Below are positions 35,139-44,400 of a stretch of DNA of 64,000 bases, one piece after another. The position numbers and the translations under genes were made by a program. Numbering within the stretch: position 1 is the first letter of the stretch; every line of letters begins with the position of its first letter. Source of the stretch: Brevibacillus brevis (GTDB lineage: Bacteria; Bacillota; Bacilli; Brevibacillales; Brevibacillaceae); the NCBI RefSeq assembly GCF_031583145.1, contig NZ_CP134050.1, forward strand, positions 5,969,501 through 6,033,500. The letters are read 5' to 3'. Under the pieces are notes generated by a model that searched no databases, was not told where the DNA came from, and worked only from the letters and a program-made list of their open reading frames with translations.

Positions 35139-38100
35139 TTATATTCGTTGCAAGCAGCTTTCCTCTGCTTTCAAGGGAATCCGGAATTGAACGAGCGTGC
35201 CTTCTCCCTTTCTCGTGGAGATCTCCACTGTTCCTCCCAGCCGCTCCACTTCCCGCTTTACGATGGCCAGACCGACTCCTCTGCCTGACACCTCGCTGAC
35301 CTCCCCTTGCTTCGTACTGACCTCCTCAGCGAATACGAAATCCAGCCATTCTTGCTCCGTACTCACTTCTCCCCATCCTTTTTCCTTGCCGATCGTTCTG
35401 AGAGAGTCCACGTCCACGCCTCTGCCGTCATCGGAGATCGTCAGAAGCATTTCGGATCCTTCCTGTTTGACCCGGCACCGGATGGTTCCCCAGCTCTCCT
35501 TGTTTTGCGCCATTCGCTCCTCTTCGGTTTCGATCCCATGGTCGACCGCGTTGCTGAATACGTGGACCAGGCTGTTCGTAAACTTCTCGAACCGATCGGG
35601 ATCCACCCAGATGTCATCCGCTTCGATTTGCAAAGGATACACGCGTTTTTCCAGGCTTGCCGAGACTCTGGCGACGTACCCGTCATACCGCGACAGCAGC
35701 TCCGCAAACGGGCGGTTGCGGAGAGAAGCAAACTCACTGAGCAATCCAGGCTGTCCCTCTTTTTGCAAGTAGGCAGTCAATTGCTGCGAGAAAGCACCCC
35801 AGCGCTCCTTGGAAAACGAAACGGTGTTTTCCTTCGGATCCAGAAAATCGTCTCCGAGCTGCTGCTTCATCAGGTCCAAATCCTGCTGTACGGCGGTGCA
35901 CATCGAGTCCACCGCGCTTTGGATCTCGCTCTCTACATCGGCAGCCAAGACCTGCTGCTTCGCCAGCTCTATCAGCTTCGTTTCCATTTCATGAAGCCGG
36001 GGCGGCGTGTGGACCAAGTAAAATTGTCCGAAATCGCCTTTGAACTGGTGAAGGCGGCTGATCATCCGGTACAGCTTCTCGGACATTTCGCCTTCCTCCG
36101 CCCATATGGCTTTCCACTCTTCGTTGGCGAAGGACGAAAAGCTTCGCAGCACTGTTTGAAATAGCTCCACGCTGATGGCTACCGTCACGGCCATCTTCAG
36201 GCATTGCCATTCTTGCTCCATCTTGGTCTCCAGCGCGCGCTGCTCGCTCATGTCGGTCAGAATCAGCATCAGTCCGCCGGAATATTCCCCGCACCCTTCA
36301 TCGATCGGCTTGCATTCGATCTTGAGCGGCAATTGATTGACCGTGACTTCCGTCGGGAAAAGGCCAAGGTACAGCTCTCTTTGCAGGTCGTTTTCCTGCT
36401 GGAAATACTTTTCCAGGAGGGACTCGATAAAGGCCTGGTCTTCCGGACTGTCCGGGTAGAGAAGCTCCGCGATCGGAAGGCCCGCCACTTCTTTCCCGAA
36501 CATCCGAACGCATTCGCGGCTGTATTCGGAATGGACGTACATGTTCTTGCAGAACGACAAAAAGCCTTGTCCCGCGTTATTCAACAAATTTTTGTTGGCC
36601 CGAAGCAGCTTTTCGATCTCGATCGTCCGTTCTGCCACTACTTTCTCCAGCGACTGGTTCCACTGTTCCAGCTGATGGTACAGCCTGGCGTTTTCGATGA
36701 ACGTCGCGATCTGGGAGAACAAAAGACGTAGCAGCTCGGTCTGCCTCTCGTTGAATACGTGCGTTGATTCGTTATTTTCCAGATAGACCACGCCGACCAT
36801 TTTGCCCTGCTGCCACAAAGGCGCGCACAAAATGGACTTCGGCTTGTTTTTCGTAATGTAGGGATCTTTGAAAAAGATGGCTTCCACCGCTGCGTCATTC
36901 AGCACCAGCATCTCCTCGGTGCGCATGACGTAGTTGACCGTCGCGACGGAAAGGAGATTCGCCTGTTCGTACGGCAGGGATTGCAGGATCTCGATGTCCT
37001 CGTCGATGCTGCCTGCCGCTTCAATGAACCATTCGTTATCCTTTTTCAAAAGAAAGAAACCTCGCTGCGCCCCTGCGTTGCTCATTACGGTCTGAAGCAT
37101 GGTCGACAGCAACTTATCCAGCTTGATCTCGCTCGCGATGGTCTGGGACGCCTTGATGACAGCCATGAGGTCGACCATGTCGGGCGTGTCCCCTGCCGTA
37201 TCCATGCCTGCCGCGGAATGGTGGCTGTCTGCGCGATCCAGCCCGAGGCCGTATTGCTCTTCCATCGCGCGAGCTTTGGCAAATGCTCCCCACTGGGTAT
37301 AGGCGAAATGGGCTTCCGCCAGGTAAACGCGGGACACCGTATCCATGCCCATAGCCGCGTAGTGCCTGGCAGCCAGTTCGTACGCCATGGCTCTGTTTTG
37401 CAAAAAACCGTGCCGTTTTGCCGATTGGATCGCCTGCTCGTACAAGCCGGCCGCCTTTTCGGGATGCCCCGTGACCCGCTCCCACTCCGCACTCATCAGG
37501 CAATATTTGTGAAGGAAGTTCTCTTCGCAGCTCGTTGCCCATTTCTTCATTTTGGTCAGATTGATCTTGATTTTTTTGCTGTACGATCTTTGTTCCCGCC
37601 AGGATGCCTGCGGGTAAAGCCCGATCAGGGCCAGCGTCTGCATATACACATGCTCGCTCACGAGCAGCTGTCCGCTGACCGACTCCATCCATTGCTCGGC
37701 TTCGGTCGTCATCTGCGCCGCTTCCCGATAGTTCCCGAACATCAGGTGCACCATCGATTTGTAGTAATGGTACATGTAGCGCTTGTAGTTCGTCCCGTCT
37801 TTTCGCAAGCCTGCGATGTAGGCAGACTCGTCAAAGCCGTCCTCGCAGAATGCGGTGGGGTCCCCTCCCTCCCGGCTGGAGAAGCAGTGCAGCGCCTGGT
37901 TCAGCAACAGCAGCCGGTCATCGTGGTCGACCACCTTGAGTTGGCAGATGAGATCGTCATATACCCGGATTTGCTGGCGCAGCTCCTCGATGGGGGAGCC
38001 GCAGTACAGCATCGCTTCCAACAACCCGTGGGCGCTGTAGGCGACGTAAATGTTCCCCCCGCCCTCCAGGCCGTGCTGAATCGCCTTTTTCAGCAGCGGA

Positions 38101-41100
38101 ATGTTGGTTTTGGCATGCTCTCGCCAATGGTTGATCAACAAGGCAAACGCACCGTACGCTTTCGTCATGGCGAGAGGATCGTGAAAGCTCTCGGCCACGC
38201 TGCATGCAAGCAGCCCGTATTCGTACCCTTCCCGGTAATTTCCGAACTGGGAGACCTGTACGATGCCGTATCCGGTGTAGCCGTTGGCCGAGCCCGGAGC
38301 GTTGCCGTGCACGAGCGAAAGGTGAAGCACTCGCAAAATCGTCAGGGCGAACCATTTCATATCGACGTAGTACGAGGAAGGACCTGCGAAACTGATGATG
38401 TTCATCGCCATTCGGTAGTTTTCTTCGGGCACATTCGGCATGTAGAGCAGCTCGTCCGGTTTGCGGCCTCGCAAGATCCATTTGATCTGCCACATTTCCT
38501 TGATGATATCGATGGTTCCCGGCTTGTTCGGGATCGGCACACCCAGGAGCTGCAATGCGTGATTGGCCAGCTCGACGACTTGCGGAAACTTCGCGAGCCT
38601 CGTATACATGTGCAGCTGGATTTCGAGAATACGTACCCGCTCCATGTTCGTCTCCGCATGCTCCATGACGAGCGCAAACAGCTTTTCGGCCGTCTCGAAG
38701 TCATTGCACAAATACTCCGCTTCCGCCCTTGAGGTGTACAGCTCCACCGCCAACTGGCGGTTGGTTTCCCAGCCGTCCTCGCCGAGGACCTCTATCCCCT
38801 GCCGAAAAAATCTCAGAGCGACGTCGAAGGCTGTGGACAGCATGGCTCTTTGACCGGCCAGCAAATGACAGTGCGTCACCTGCATTCTTTCCGCCTGGTC
38901 GTCGATCAGCTCGATGCCTTCATACATGTGGTTGCATATTTCAAAAAGGAGCTCCGACTCATGGGAATGGGCCAGCTCCATCAGCTTTCTCCCCAGCTTG
39001 AGGTGAGCCATCTTGCGTTCGCCCTCCGACAGAAGCGAATAAGCCGCTTGCTGAATACGGTCGTGCAAAAACGTGAAATGCACTTTCGCATGGACAGCAG
39101 GATCGTCATCCTCCAGAGCGGCATACGCCAAATAGCTGTCTCCTTCCAGCGGATACAAGAGTCCCTCCTCTACCGCCGGCCATATGTGCCGTACCGCTTC
39201 CGATTCCTTTTGATTGCGGGCTTTGGCCACCATGTGCAAATAGAAGTGGTTCCCCAGACAGGCAGCATACGCCAAAAGCTTCTGGGTCAGCAGCGGAAGC
39301 AGCCGCATCCGTTCCACCAAAAAATCAGCGACATTTTCAGCCGCCTCCAGCCTTTCGATTTCTTCCATATCCCAAGTCCACTTGCCCTCATCCGTTTTCA
39401 CCTTCATCAAGCCTTTGTCATACAGCGATTTCAAAAATTGACGGGTGTAAAACGGATTGCCTGCCGTCTTTCGGTGTACGATCAACGCCAACGGCTCCAC
39501 GTCCATTGGCTCGGCCTGGAAGGAATCGGCCAGCCACCGGGTGATTTCATCGGCTGGCAGTGGAGGAAGCATCACTTGCCGTAAGATGCTGCTCCGGCTG
39601 CCTTGCTCGATCAATTCACGGATCAATGGATTGGCAGAGCTGGCCTCGTGATCCCGGTACGCGCACAGGAGCAGAAAGTGGCTGACCTGCAAATCGCTGA
39701 TCATCTCCTGGACGAGAAACAGCGAGGATGGATCGGCCCACTGCAGGTCGTCCAAAAACAGAACCAGCGGATGCTCAGGCTTCGCCCAAATACGGACGAA
39801 CCGTTGCATGACGATTTGAAAGCGGTTTTTGGCTTCCATGGCGGGGACTTCGGGCAGCGGCGGCTGCTTGCCGATGACCGCCTCCAATTGCGGAATGACA
39901 TCCACGATCACCTGGCCCATCCCCTGCATGGCTTCCAGGATCGTCTCCCGCCACATGTACAGCTCCCGTTCATTCCCCGCAAGGATTTGCCGGATCAGCT
40001 CCTGAAAGGCCATCAGGATGGCGGAGTACGGTACGCTTTTCTTAAACGGGTCGAACTTCCCGGAGATCAACCTCCCTTTTCCTTGCAAAAACGTTTTTTG
40101 CGCCTCCCGCACCAAGGCCGACTTGCCTACTCCCGCACTGCCGCTGAGCATTACCAGCCGCGTGGCGCCATGACTGATCTGCTCGAACGATTCCGTCAGC
40201 AGTTCCATCTCCGCATCGCGTCCGTACAGCTTTTCGGATAGGTACAGCTGGTCCGTACGATCTTGCTTCCCCAGCGGAAACGGCTTGATATCTCCGCTTG
40301 CCTGCAATTGTGCCAGGCATTGCTGAAGGTCAGCGATGAGCCCCGCACTGCTCAGATAGCGATCTTCTACGTTTTTGGATAAGCACTTAAGCACGAGATC
40401 GGACAAAACGGGAGGAATGGAAGGGTGAATCTGGCTCGGGGGAGTGGGCTTTCGCGCCATATGGGCATGGACGAGCTCCAAGGCGTCAGTCGAGAGGAAC
40501 GGAGGTCTTCCTGTCAGCAACTCGTAGACCGTGACCCCAAACGAATAGAAATCCGAACGGTAATCGACGGTCCTGTTCATTCTCCCTGTTTGCTCAGGCG
40601 ATATGTAACGCAAATTTCCTTGCCACTCTTTCGGATTCAAAACGCTCTGGTACTCCTGGTGAAGTCTGGTCGACAAGCCGAAGTTGATCAGCTTGACTTC
40701 CAGCGTGTCCGGATGAACCATAATATGTGCTGGGTTGATGTCTTTATGGACGACGCGATTTTGATGGATCGCACTCATGCCCTGGGCCGCATTCAGGGCG
40801 ATGGTGAGCTTCTCCCTCAGCGTCATTTCCCGACTTTTCATCAAAATGGAGAGCGGCAAGCCGCCGTAATCTTTCGTAATCAGCAGTGTCTCCCTATCGT
40901 CCTGGTAGAGCTCCACTACTGATTCGACCGCACCCGAGTGGATCGACTCCAATATGCGATACTCGTGCTTGAGCATCCATATCGAATCGTTGCGCGGGAG
41001 TCCTTTCTGCGGTGTTTTGATGATTACAGGCAATTGGTCTGCCAATCTGATTGCACGATAGATGCCCCTATTTGCAAAATGCGAGATTTTTTCCGTTATC

Positions 41101-41132
41101 CTGTAACCGGGAACCGCTAGCTTGCCGCTCAT
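35139..41132 (-). CDS. Giant multi-domain kinase: Ser/Thr-kinase-like, AAA ATPase, helical repeats, GAF, PAS-like, Hpt and CheA-type ATPase
   Basis: A 1997-aa soluble protein. Order (numbered from the ATG at 41132, which has GGAG eight bases upstream): protein-kinase-like domain 8-280; AAA_16-type ATPase with Walker A GSAGVGKS at 331-338 and LFLDDLQW near 459-465; a long TPR-like helical region about 700-1290; GAF about 1330-1480; coiled-coil then PAS-like 1500-1630; Hpt-like region with His 1695 in LHQFKG; HATPase with SNAVDHG at 1860-1866, DDGRG and GRGVGL. The Hpt plus ATPase pattern is that of CheA without its CheW-like domain. The kinase domain has HKD at 129-131, but the Mg-binding Asn is His 136 and DFG is NFG (150-152), so it is probably inactive or regulatory. 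The architecture recalls the Hstk-type kinases of cyanobacteria. Signal unknown; the CheY-like neighbour is the likely target. Confidence 0.85.
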   Translation of the reverse strand: MSGKLAVPGYRITEKISHFANRGIYRAIRLADQLPVIIKTPQKGLPRNDSIWMLKHEYRILESIHSGAVESVVELYQDDRETLLITKDYGGLPLSILMKSREMTLREKLTIALNAAQGMSAIHQNRVVHKDINPAHIMVHPDTLEVKLINFGLSTRLHQEYQSVLNPKEWQGNLRYISPEQTGRMNRTVDYRSDFYSFGVTVYELLTGRPPFLSTDALELVHAHMARKPTPPSQIHPSIPPVLSDLVLKCLSKNVEDRYLSSAGLIADLQQCLAQLQASGDIKPFPLGKQDRTDQLYLSEKLYGRDAEMELLTESFEQISHGATRLVMLSGSAGVGKSALVREAQKTFLQGKGRLISGKFDPFKKSVPYSAILMAFQELIRQILAGNERELYMWRETILEAMQGMGQVIVDVIPQLEAVIGKQPPLPEVPAMEAKNRFQIVMQRFVRIWAKPEHPLVLFLDDLQWADPSSLFLVQEMISDLQVSHFLLLCAYRDHEASSANPLIRELIEQGSRSSILRQVMLPPLPADEITRWLADSFQAEPMDVEPLALIVHRKTAGNPFYTRQFLKSLYDKGLMKVKTDEGKWTWDMEEIERLEAAENVADFLVERMRLLPLLTQKLLAYAACLGNHFYLHMVAKARNQKESEAVRHIWPAVEEGLLYPLEGDSYLAYAALEDDDPAVHAKVHFTFLHDRIQQAAYSLLSEGERKMAHLKLGRKLMELAHSHESELLFEICNHMYEGIELIDDQAERMQVTHCHLLAGQRAMLSTAFDVALRFFRQGIEVLGEDGWETNRQLAVELYTSRAEAEYLCNDFETAEKLFALVMEHAETNMERVRILEIQLHMYTRLAKFPQVVELANHALQLLGVPIPNKPGTIDIIKEMWQIKWILRGRKPDELLYMPNVPEENYRMAMNIISFAGPSSYYVDMKWFALTILRVLHLSLVHGNAPGSANGYTGYGIVQVSQFGNYREGYEYGLLACSVAESFHDPLAMTKAYGAFALLINHWREHAKTNIPLLKKAIQHGLEGGGNIYVAYSAHGLLEAMLYCGSPIEELRQQIRVYDDLICQLKVVDHDDRLLLLNQALHCFSSREGGDPTAFCEDGFDESAYIAGLRKDGTNYKRYMYHYYKSMVHLMFGNYREAAQMTTEAEQWMESVSGQLLVSEHVYMQTLALIGLYPQASWREQRSYSKKIKINLTKMKKWATSCEENFLHKYCLMSAEWERVTGHPEKAAGLYEQAIQSAKRHGFLQNRAMAYELAARHYAAMGMDTVSRVYLAEAHFAYTQWGAFAKARAMEEQYGLGLDRADSHHSAAGMDTAGDTPDMVDLMAVIKASQTIASEIKLDKLLSTMLQTVMSNAGAQRGFFLLKKDNEWFIEAAGSIDEDIEILQSLPYEQANLLSVATVNYVMRTEEMLVLNDAAVEAIFFKDPYITKNKPKSILCAPLWQQGKMVGVVYLENNESTHVFNERQTELLRLLFSQIATFIENARLYHQLEQWNQSLEKVVAERTIEIEKLLRANKNLLNNAGQGFLSFCKNMYVHSEYSRECVRMFGKEVAGLPIAELLYPDSPEDQAFIESLLEKYFQQENDLQRELYLGLFPTEVTVNQLPLKIECKPIDEGCGEYSGGLMLILTDMSEQRALETKMEQEWQCLKMAVTVAISVELFQTVLRSFSSFANEEWKAIWAEEGEMSEKLYRMISRLHQFKGDFGQFYLVHTPPRLHEMETKLIELAKQQVLAADVESEIQSAVDSMCTAVQQDLDLMKQQLGDDFLDPKENTVSFSKERWGAFSQQLTAYLQKEGQPGLLSEFASLRNRPFAELLSRYDGYVARVSASLEKRVYPLQIEADDIWVDPDRFEKFTNSLVHVFSNAVDHGIETEEERMAQNKESWGTIRCRVKQEGSEMLLTISDDGRGVDVDSLRTIGKEKGWGEVSTEQEWLDFVFAEEVSTKQGEVSEVSGRGVGLAIVKREVERLGGTVEISTRKGEGTLVQFRIPLKAEESCLQRI

Positions 41133-41260
41133 ATCTTTCACTCCATTTGGATAGGCCTTTGGTCTTGTCTTTGTATTGTTCGCCGCTTTGGAATCATCTA
41201 TATTTATATTATATTCTGACATAAAGAGTCTATATCGAAATGGCAAATGGGAGGAAAATA

Positions 41261-41851
41261 ATGTCAAGTTTAAGCCGTTCTGTCAGCAATCCCCACACAG
41301 GGGAGACCGTTACCTTTCTGAAAACGACCGAAGAGACAAATGGGGAATATTTGCTCTTCCGTACAGATCTTCCACCCAAGGAGGGGATTTTCCTTCACTA
41401 TCATACCGAATTGGTAGAAACGTTTGAAGGGATTACCGGAAATTTGGAATTAACTGTCGATGGAAAGAAGACCACGCTGAAGCCGGGAGATAAAGCCGTC
41501 GTTCCATTGGACAAGGTTCACCGTTTTTACAATCCATCCGACCAATTTGTCAGCTTCAACATCGAGATCAGGCCAGCCGCTAGATTCGAGGCGTTTGTGC
41601 GGTGCGGATACGGCCTGGATACAGACGGCCGCAGCTTTTACATGCCTTTCCTGAAACAGTACGTCCCGAAAAACCCCCTGCTGCTGGGTACCATCTTCGA
41701 GATGGGGGCCTTTTACCTTCCTTTCTTGCCGCTTTCCCTGCAAAAATGGATATTTGGCGCATTGGCCAAGCTCTCCGCACGGACAGGTGCAGCGAAGTCC
41801 CTGGAAAAATACTATATCCCATCCGATCAAGAGAAGAAAATATCCGTCTAG
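41261..41851 (+). CDS. Cupin-domain protein
   Basis: A 196-aa protein with one cupin barrel in the first 110 residues: motif 1 reads HYHTELVETFEGITGNLELTV and motif 2 PLDKVHRFYNP, giving the usual His/Glu metal ligands. The last 60 residues contain a hydrophobic stretch (FEMGAFYLPFLPLSL) with no domain I recognise. ATG at 41261 has GGGAGG six bases before it; it diverges from the giant kinase gene. Function unknown. Confidence 0.75.
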   Translation: MSSLSRSVSNPHTGETVTFLKTTEETNGEYLLFRTDLPPKEGIFLHYHTELVETFEGITGNLELTVDGKKTTLKPGDKAVVPLDKVHRFYNPSDQFVSFNIEIRPAARFEAFVRCGYGLDTDGRSFYMPFLKQYVPKNPLLLGTIFEMGAFYLPFLPLSLQKWIFGALAKLSARTGAAKSLEKYYIPSDQEKKISV

Positions 41852-41913
41852 CAAAAATGACACCCTGACCGCCTCGCAGCCAGGATGCCTGTTTCCGTAT
41901 TCGCGTATGCGCC

Positions 41914-44400
41914 CTACCGTTCCTGCACAGCGTTCACCGGCAAGATCTTCGGTTCGAGCATGAGCTGGTAAGCGGGGATGAACTTGGCCGAAGCCGCTTC
42001 CTCCGTGCTGCCCTCCGCCCCCGATGTACCGGGCTCATCAGTGGCTACCCCTTCTGCTGGCAAGGGGGTCAAATCGGCCGAGGAGTCAGGCTGAAACAGC
42101 AAATAGCCGCCTGCAGCTCCAGCCACGATCAGGATGGCCAAGCTCAGCCAGGCCGTCGATTTCCGTTGAAACAGCTTTACGATCGGGCTCGCCGTCTCGC
42201 TGCGCACTTCCTCCAGCAGCTTGCGGAAGTCGGCATGACGGACAGAAAACCAGCGCTTTCTCCACTCTTTGTCGCGCAGTCTTCTGCCCTTTCCTTCGAG
42301 CAGAAGCCCCTTGAGAGCCTGCCGATATCCGGGGGCCACGTACTTGCCTGTAAAAAACATTCGCTGCTTCATGCTCCACTGCACAAAGGAAAAGAGGACC
42401 TCCTCCCCGCCGTGCTCGCATACGTACTTCAGCATGTCCGCATAAGCAAACGAATCTTGCCCTTGCAGTTCGGCCCGGTAAAACACAAGTGCCACCAGCG
42501 GAAAGCTGTCAGGCTCCAAAGACGTATCCAACAATGATCCGATCAGCTTCTGCTGGATGGCCATTTCCCGCTCGTCCCATCCCCGAAAGAAGTCTTCCGG
42601 CAAAGGCACGTCCCGATTGCCAGCCAGGATCGCCAGCTTCTGAATGTGCTCCAGCTTTTGGCGGCTCTCGAGGTCCAGCTCGCCAAAAAAGGTTTGCGGT
42701 TTTTCCTCCAAAAGCACCACGACTTGGGCGAAGTCACCCCACGCCAGACTGTCCAGCCGAAGCTGTTTGAGCAAGGCCTTGTCGAGCTCGTCCAACAACG
42801 GGTCCGCATAGCCTCCCGCACCCTCCAGACGCTCGAAAAAGTCGTGAATGTGCAGCGCCGCTTGCAGCTTTTGCCCTTCTGCGGCAAACAGTCCAAGCAG
42901 CTTGTCCTTCGCGGCGGTCATGAAAGAAGCGTTTCGCAGAGCCTGCGGGGCCGTATTCGCCCAAAACTCGATCTCCTGCAGGGTCGGTCCGATTTGCGAA
43001 AACGACGCCAAACGCTCCACCGCATAATCTTCGAACAGGGGCTTTACGACCTGCTTGTGCCCAAAAACGGTTCGCATCACATATCCGAACAGCTCTGGGC
43101 TGCCGGAAAGATACCGGTACACTTCCGCTACGTACGCGTTTCTCCTCGCCCCTTTTCCTTTTAGCAGCACATCCATCAGAAACAGGACCAGCTCCGTGGA
43201 AATCGGCTCTTTGGGGATCGCGCTGTACGCTGCGAGCATTTGCTTGATGGACTCGCTCTCCGGCAGCTTTTTGGCCGCCAGCGCCGCCGCTTCCTCGCGA
43301 AACAGGACGGTTCGCAGCTGCAGCAGCCTTTCCTTGTTCACAAGGCCGCTCTCGCTCAGATAGCGATGGAGCACCTGCCAAATGCCGGCCCGATTTTGCT
43401 CGTGCTTGGCCATCTGCCCTTTCTCGATTTCATACAGAGCGCACAGCTCATAGTAGGTGACCAGCCGCAGGCGCATATCCGGATCGGCCCCCGCCAGCAC
43501 CTCCTCGCAGAAAGCATGGAACGAGTCGAGCACTCGCTGCTGGCCTAGGTACTCCCAGGCAAAGTCGAGATACGAGTGGACCCCCTCCTGCCAATCGACC
43601 TGCGCGATGCGCCCATAGGCCAGATCGAACAGGAAGTCCTTCTCACTGATGCCGCTGCCGGGGCGGATGCTGCCCTTTTCCACGAACATGACGTGAATGT
43701 GCTTTTTGCTCTGCGGCTCGCTCGAGTAACTGACAAAGCCGAGATGCCTGCGCATCTCATACGGAAGACAGCCGGACAGCACTTCCAGCAAACGGCGCGC
43801 TGCGGCGGAGGCTTCCCTCACATCTCCATTCAGACTGACGTAGACCTTTCGCTTCGAACCGAGCGACACCATCAGTGCGTACAGCAGCTGCTTGAATGTC
43901 CGCTCGTCCACTCCGATTCCGCTCAGCCACTGTTTCGGATCCTTCGGCATGCCGGATTGATAGGGAAGTTCCAGCACCGGCGGCAAATCTTTGCCTGCCG
44001 CCGTTTCATGATGGCTCGCAAAAGCCTGGATGCCGAAGAGCTTCGCAGGGTCCTTGATGAATTCCTCGCGCCTCTCTGCCGGGATGACGTAGTTGTGACT
44101 GAAAAACGTATTGCGCTGACCGGTAAAATCAGCTCCCACGAATACGCTGCGCCCGATCACCAGCTCGCCCGACTCTGCCCGAAACGACACGAAAGCTTCC
44201 GGGTAGAGCGCCGGGTCGCTCGCGGCCCTCTCCTGCAGCTCTCGGGGCGCATCGTAAACGCAAAACGGGTGGAGTACTTTTTTGATGAACGTGTTGTCCA
44301 GACCCGGCGATTTGGCGACCGTGTCATAGCCTTCATTGGAACGGAATACGCCTTGCCGCCCTCGGGTGTAGTACTGCTGCAAAATGGGCTGACGGCTCAC
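41914..44400 (-). CDS. GAP1-like GTPase-associated protein with C-terminal membrane anchor
   Basis: An 828-aa protein, last gene of a seven-gene operon. The N-terminal 250 residues (YYTRGRQGVFRSNEGYDTVA, then HPFCVYDAP) resemble the GAP1 N-terminal family, which I recall as linked to TRAFAC GTPases in predicted conflict systems; this was not checked. The middle is alpha-helical without a family I know. One membrane helix at about 750-769 is followed by an acidic 60-residue tail, so the bulk is cytoplasmic if the tail is outside. It starts at a GTG that shares a base with the stop of the GTPase gene and has GGAGGGGAG upstream: strict coupling, consistent with direct partnership with that GTPase. 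Confidence 0.7.
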   Translation of the reverse strand: MSRQPILQQYYTRGRQGVFRSNEGYDTVAKSPGLDNTFIKKVLHPFCVYDAPRELQERAASDPALYPEAFVSFRAESGELVIGRSVFVGADFTGQRNTFFSHNYVIPAERREEFIKDPAKLFGIQAFASHHETAAGKDLPPVLELPYQSGMPKDPKQWLSGIGVDERTFKQLLYALMVSLGSKRKVYVSLNGDVREASAAARRLLEVLSGCLPYEMRRHLGFVSYSSEPQSKKHIHVMFVEKGSIRPGSGISEKDFLFDLAYGRIAQVDWQEGVHSYLDFAWEYLGQQRVLDSFHAFCEEVLAGADPDMRLRLVTYYELCALYEIEKGQMAKHEQNRAGIWQVLHRYLSESGLVNKERLLQLRTVLFREEAAALAAKKLPESESIKQMLAAYSAIPKEPISTELVLFLMDVLLKGKGARRNAYVAEVYRYLSGSPELFGYVMRTVFGHKQVVKPLFEDYAVERLASFSQIGPTLQEIEFWANTAPQALRNASFMTAAKDKLLGLFAAEGQKLQAALHIHDFFERLEGAGGYADPLLDELDKALLKQLRLDSLAWGDFAQVVVLLEEKPQTFFGELDLESRQKLEHIQKLAILAGNRDVPLPEDFFRGWDEREMAIQQKLIGSLLDTSLEPDSFPLVALVFYRAELQGQDSFAYADMLKYVCEHGGEEVLFSFVQWSMKQRMFFTGKYVAPGYRQALKGLLLEGKGRRLRDKEWRKRWFSVRHADFRKLLEEVRSETASPIVKLFQRKSTAWLSLAILIVAGAAGGYLLFQPDSSADLTPLPAEGVATDEPGTSGAEGSTEEAASAKFIPAYQLMLEPKILPVNAVQER

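Noticed and set aside
36981..38732. Long open frame antisense to the giant kinase
   Set aside because: Shadow of the helical-repeat region; no start signal or recognised motif.
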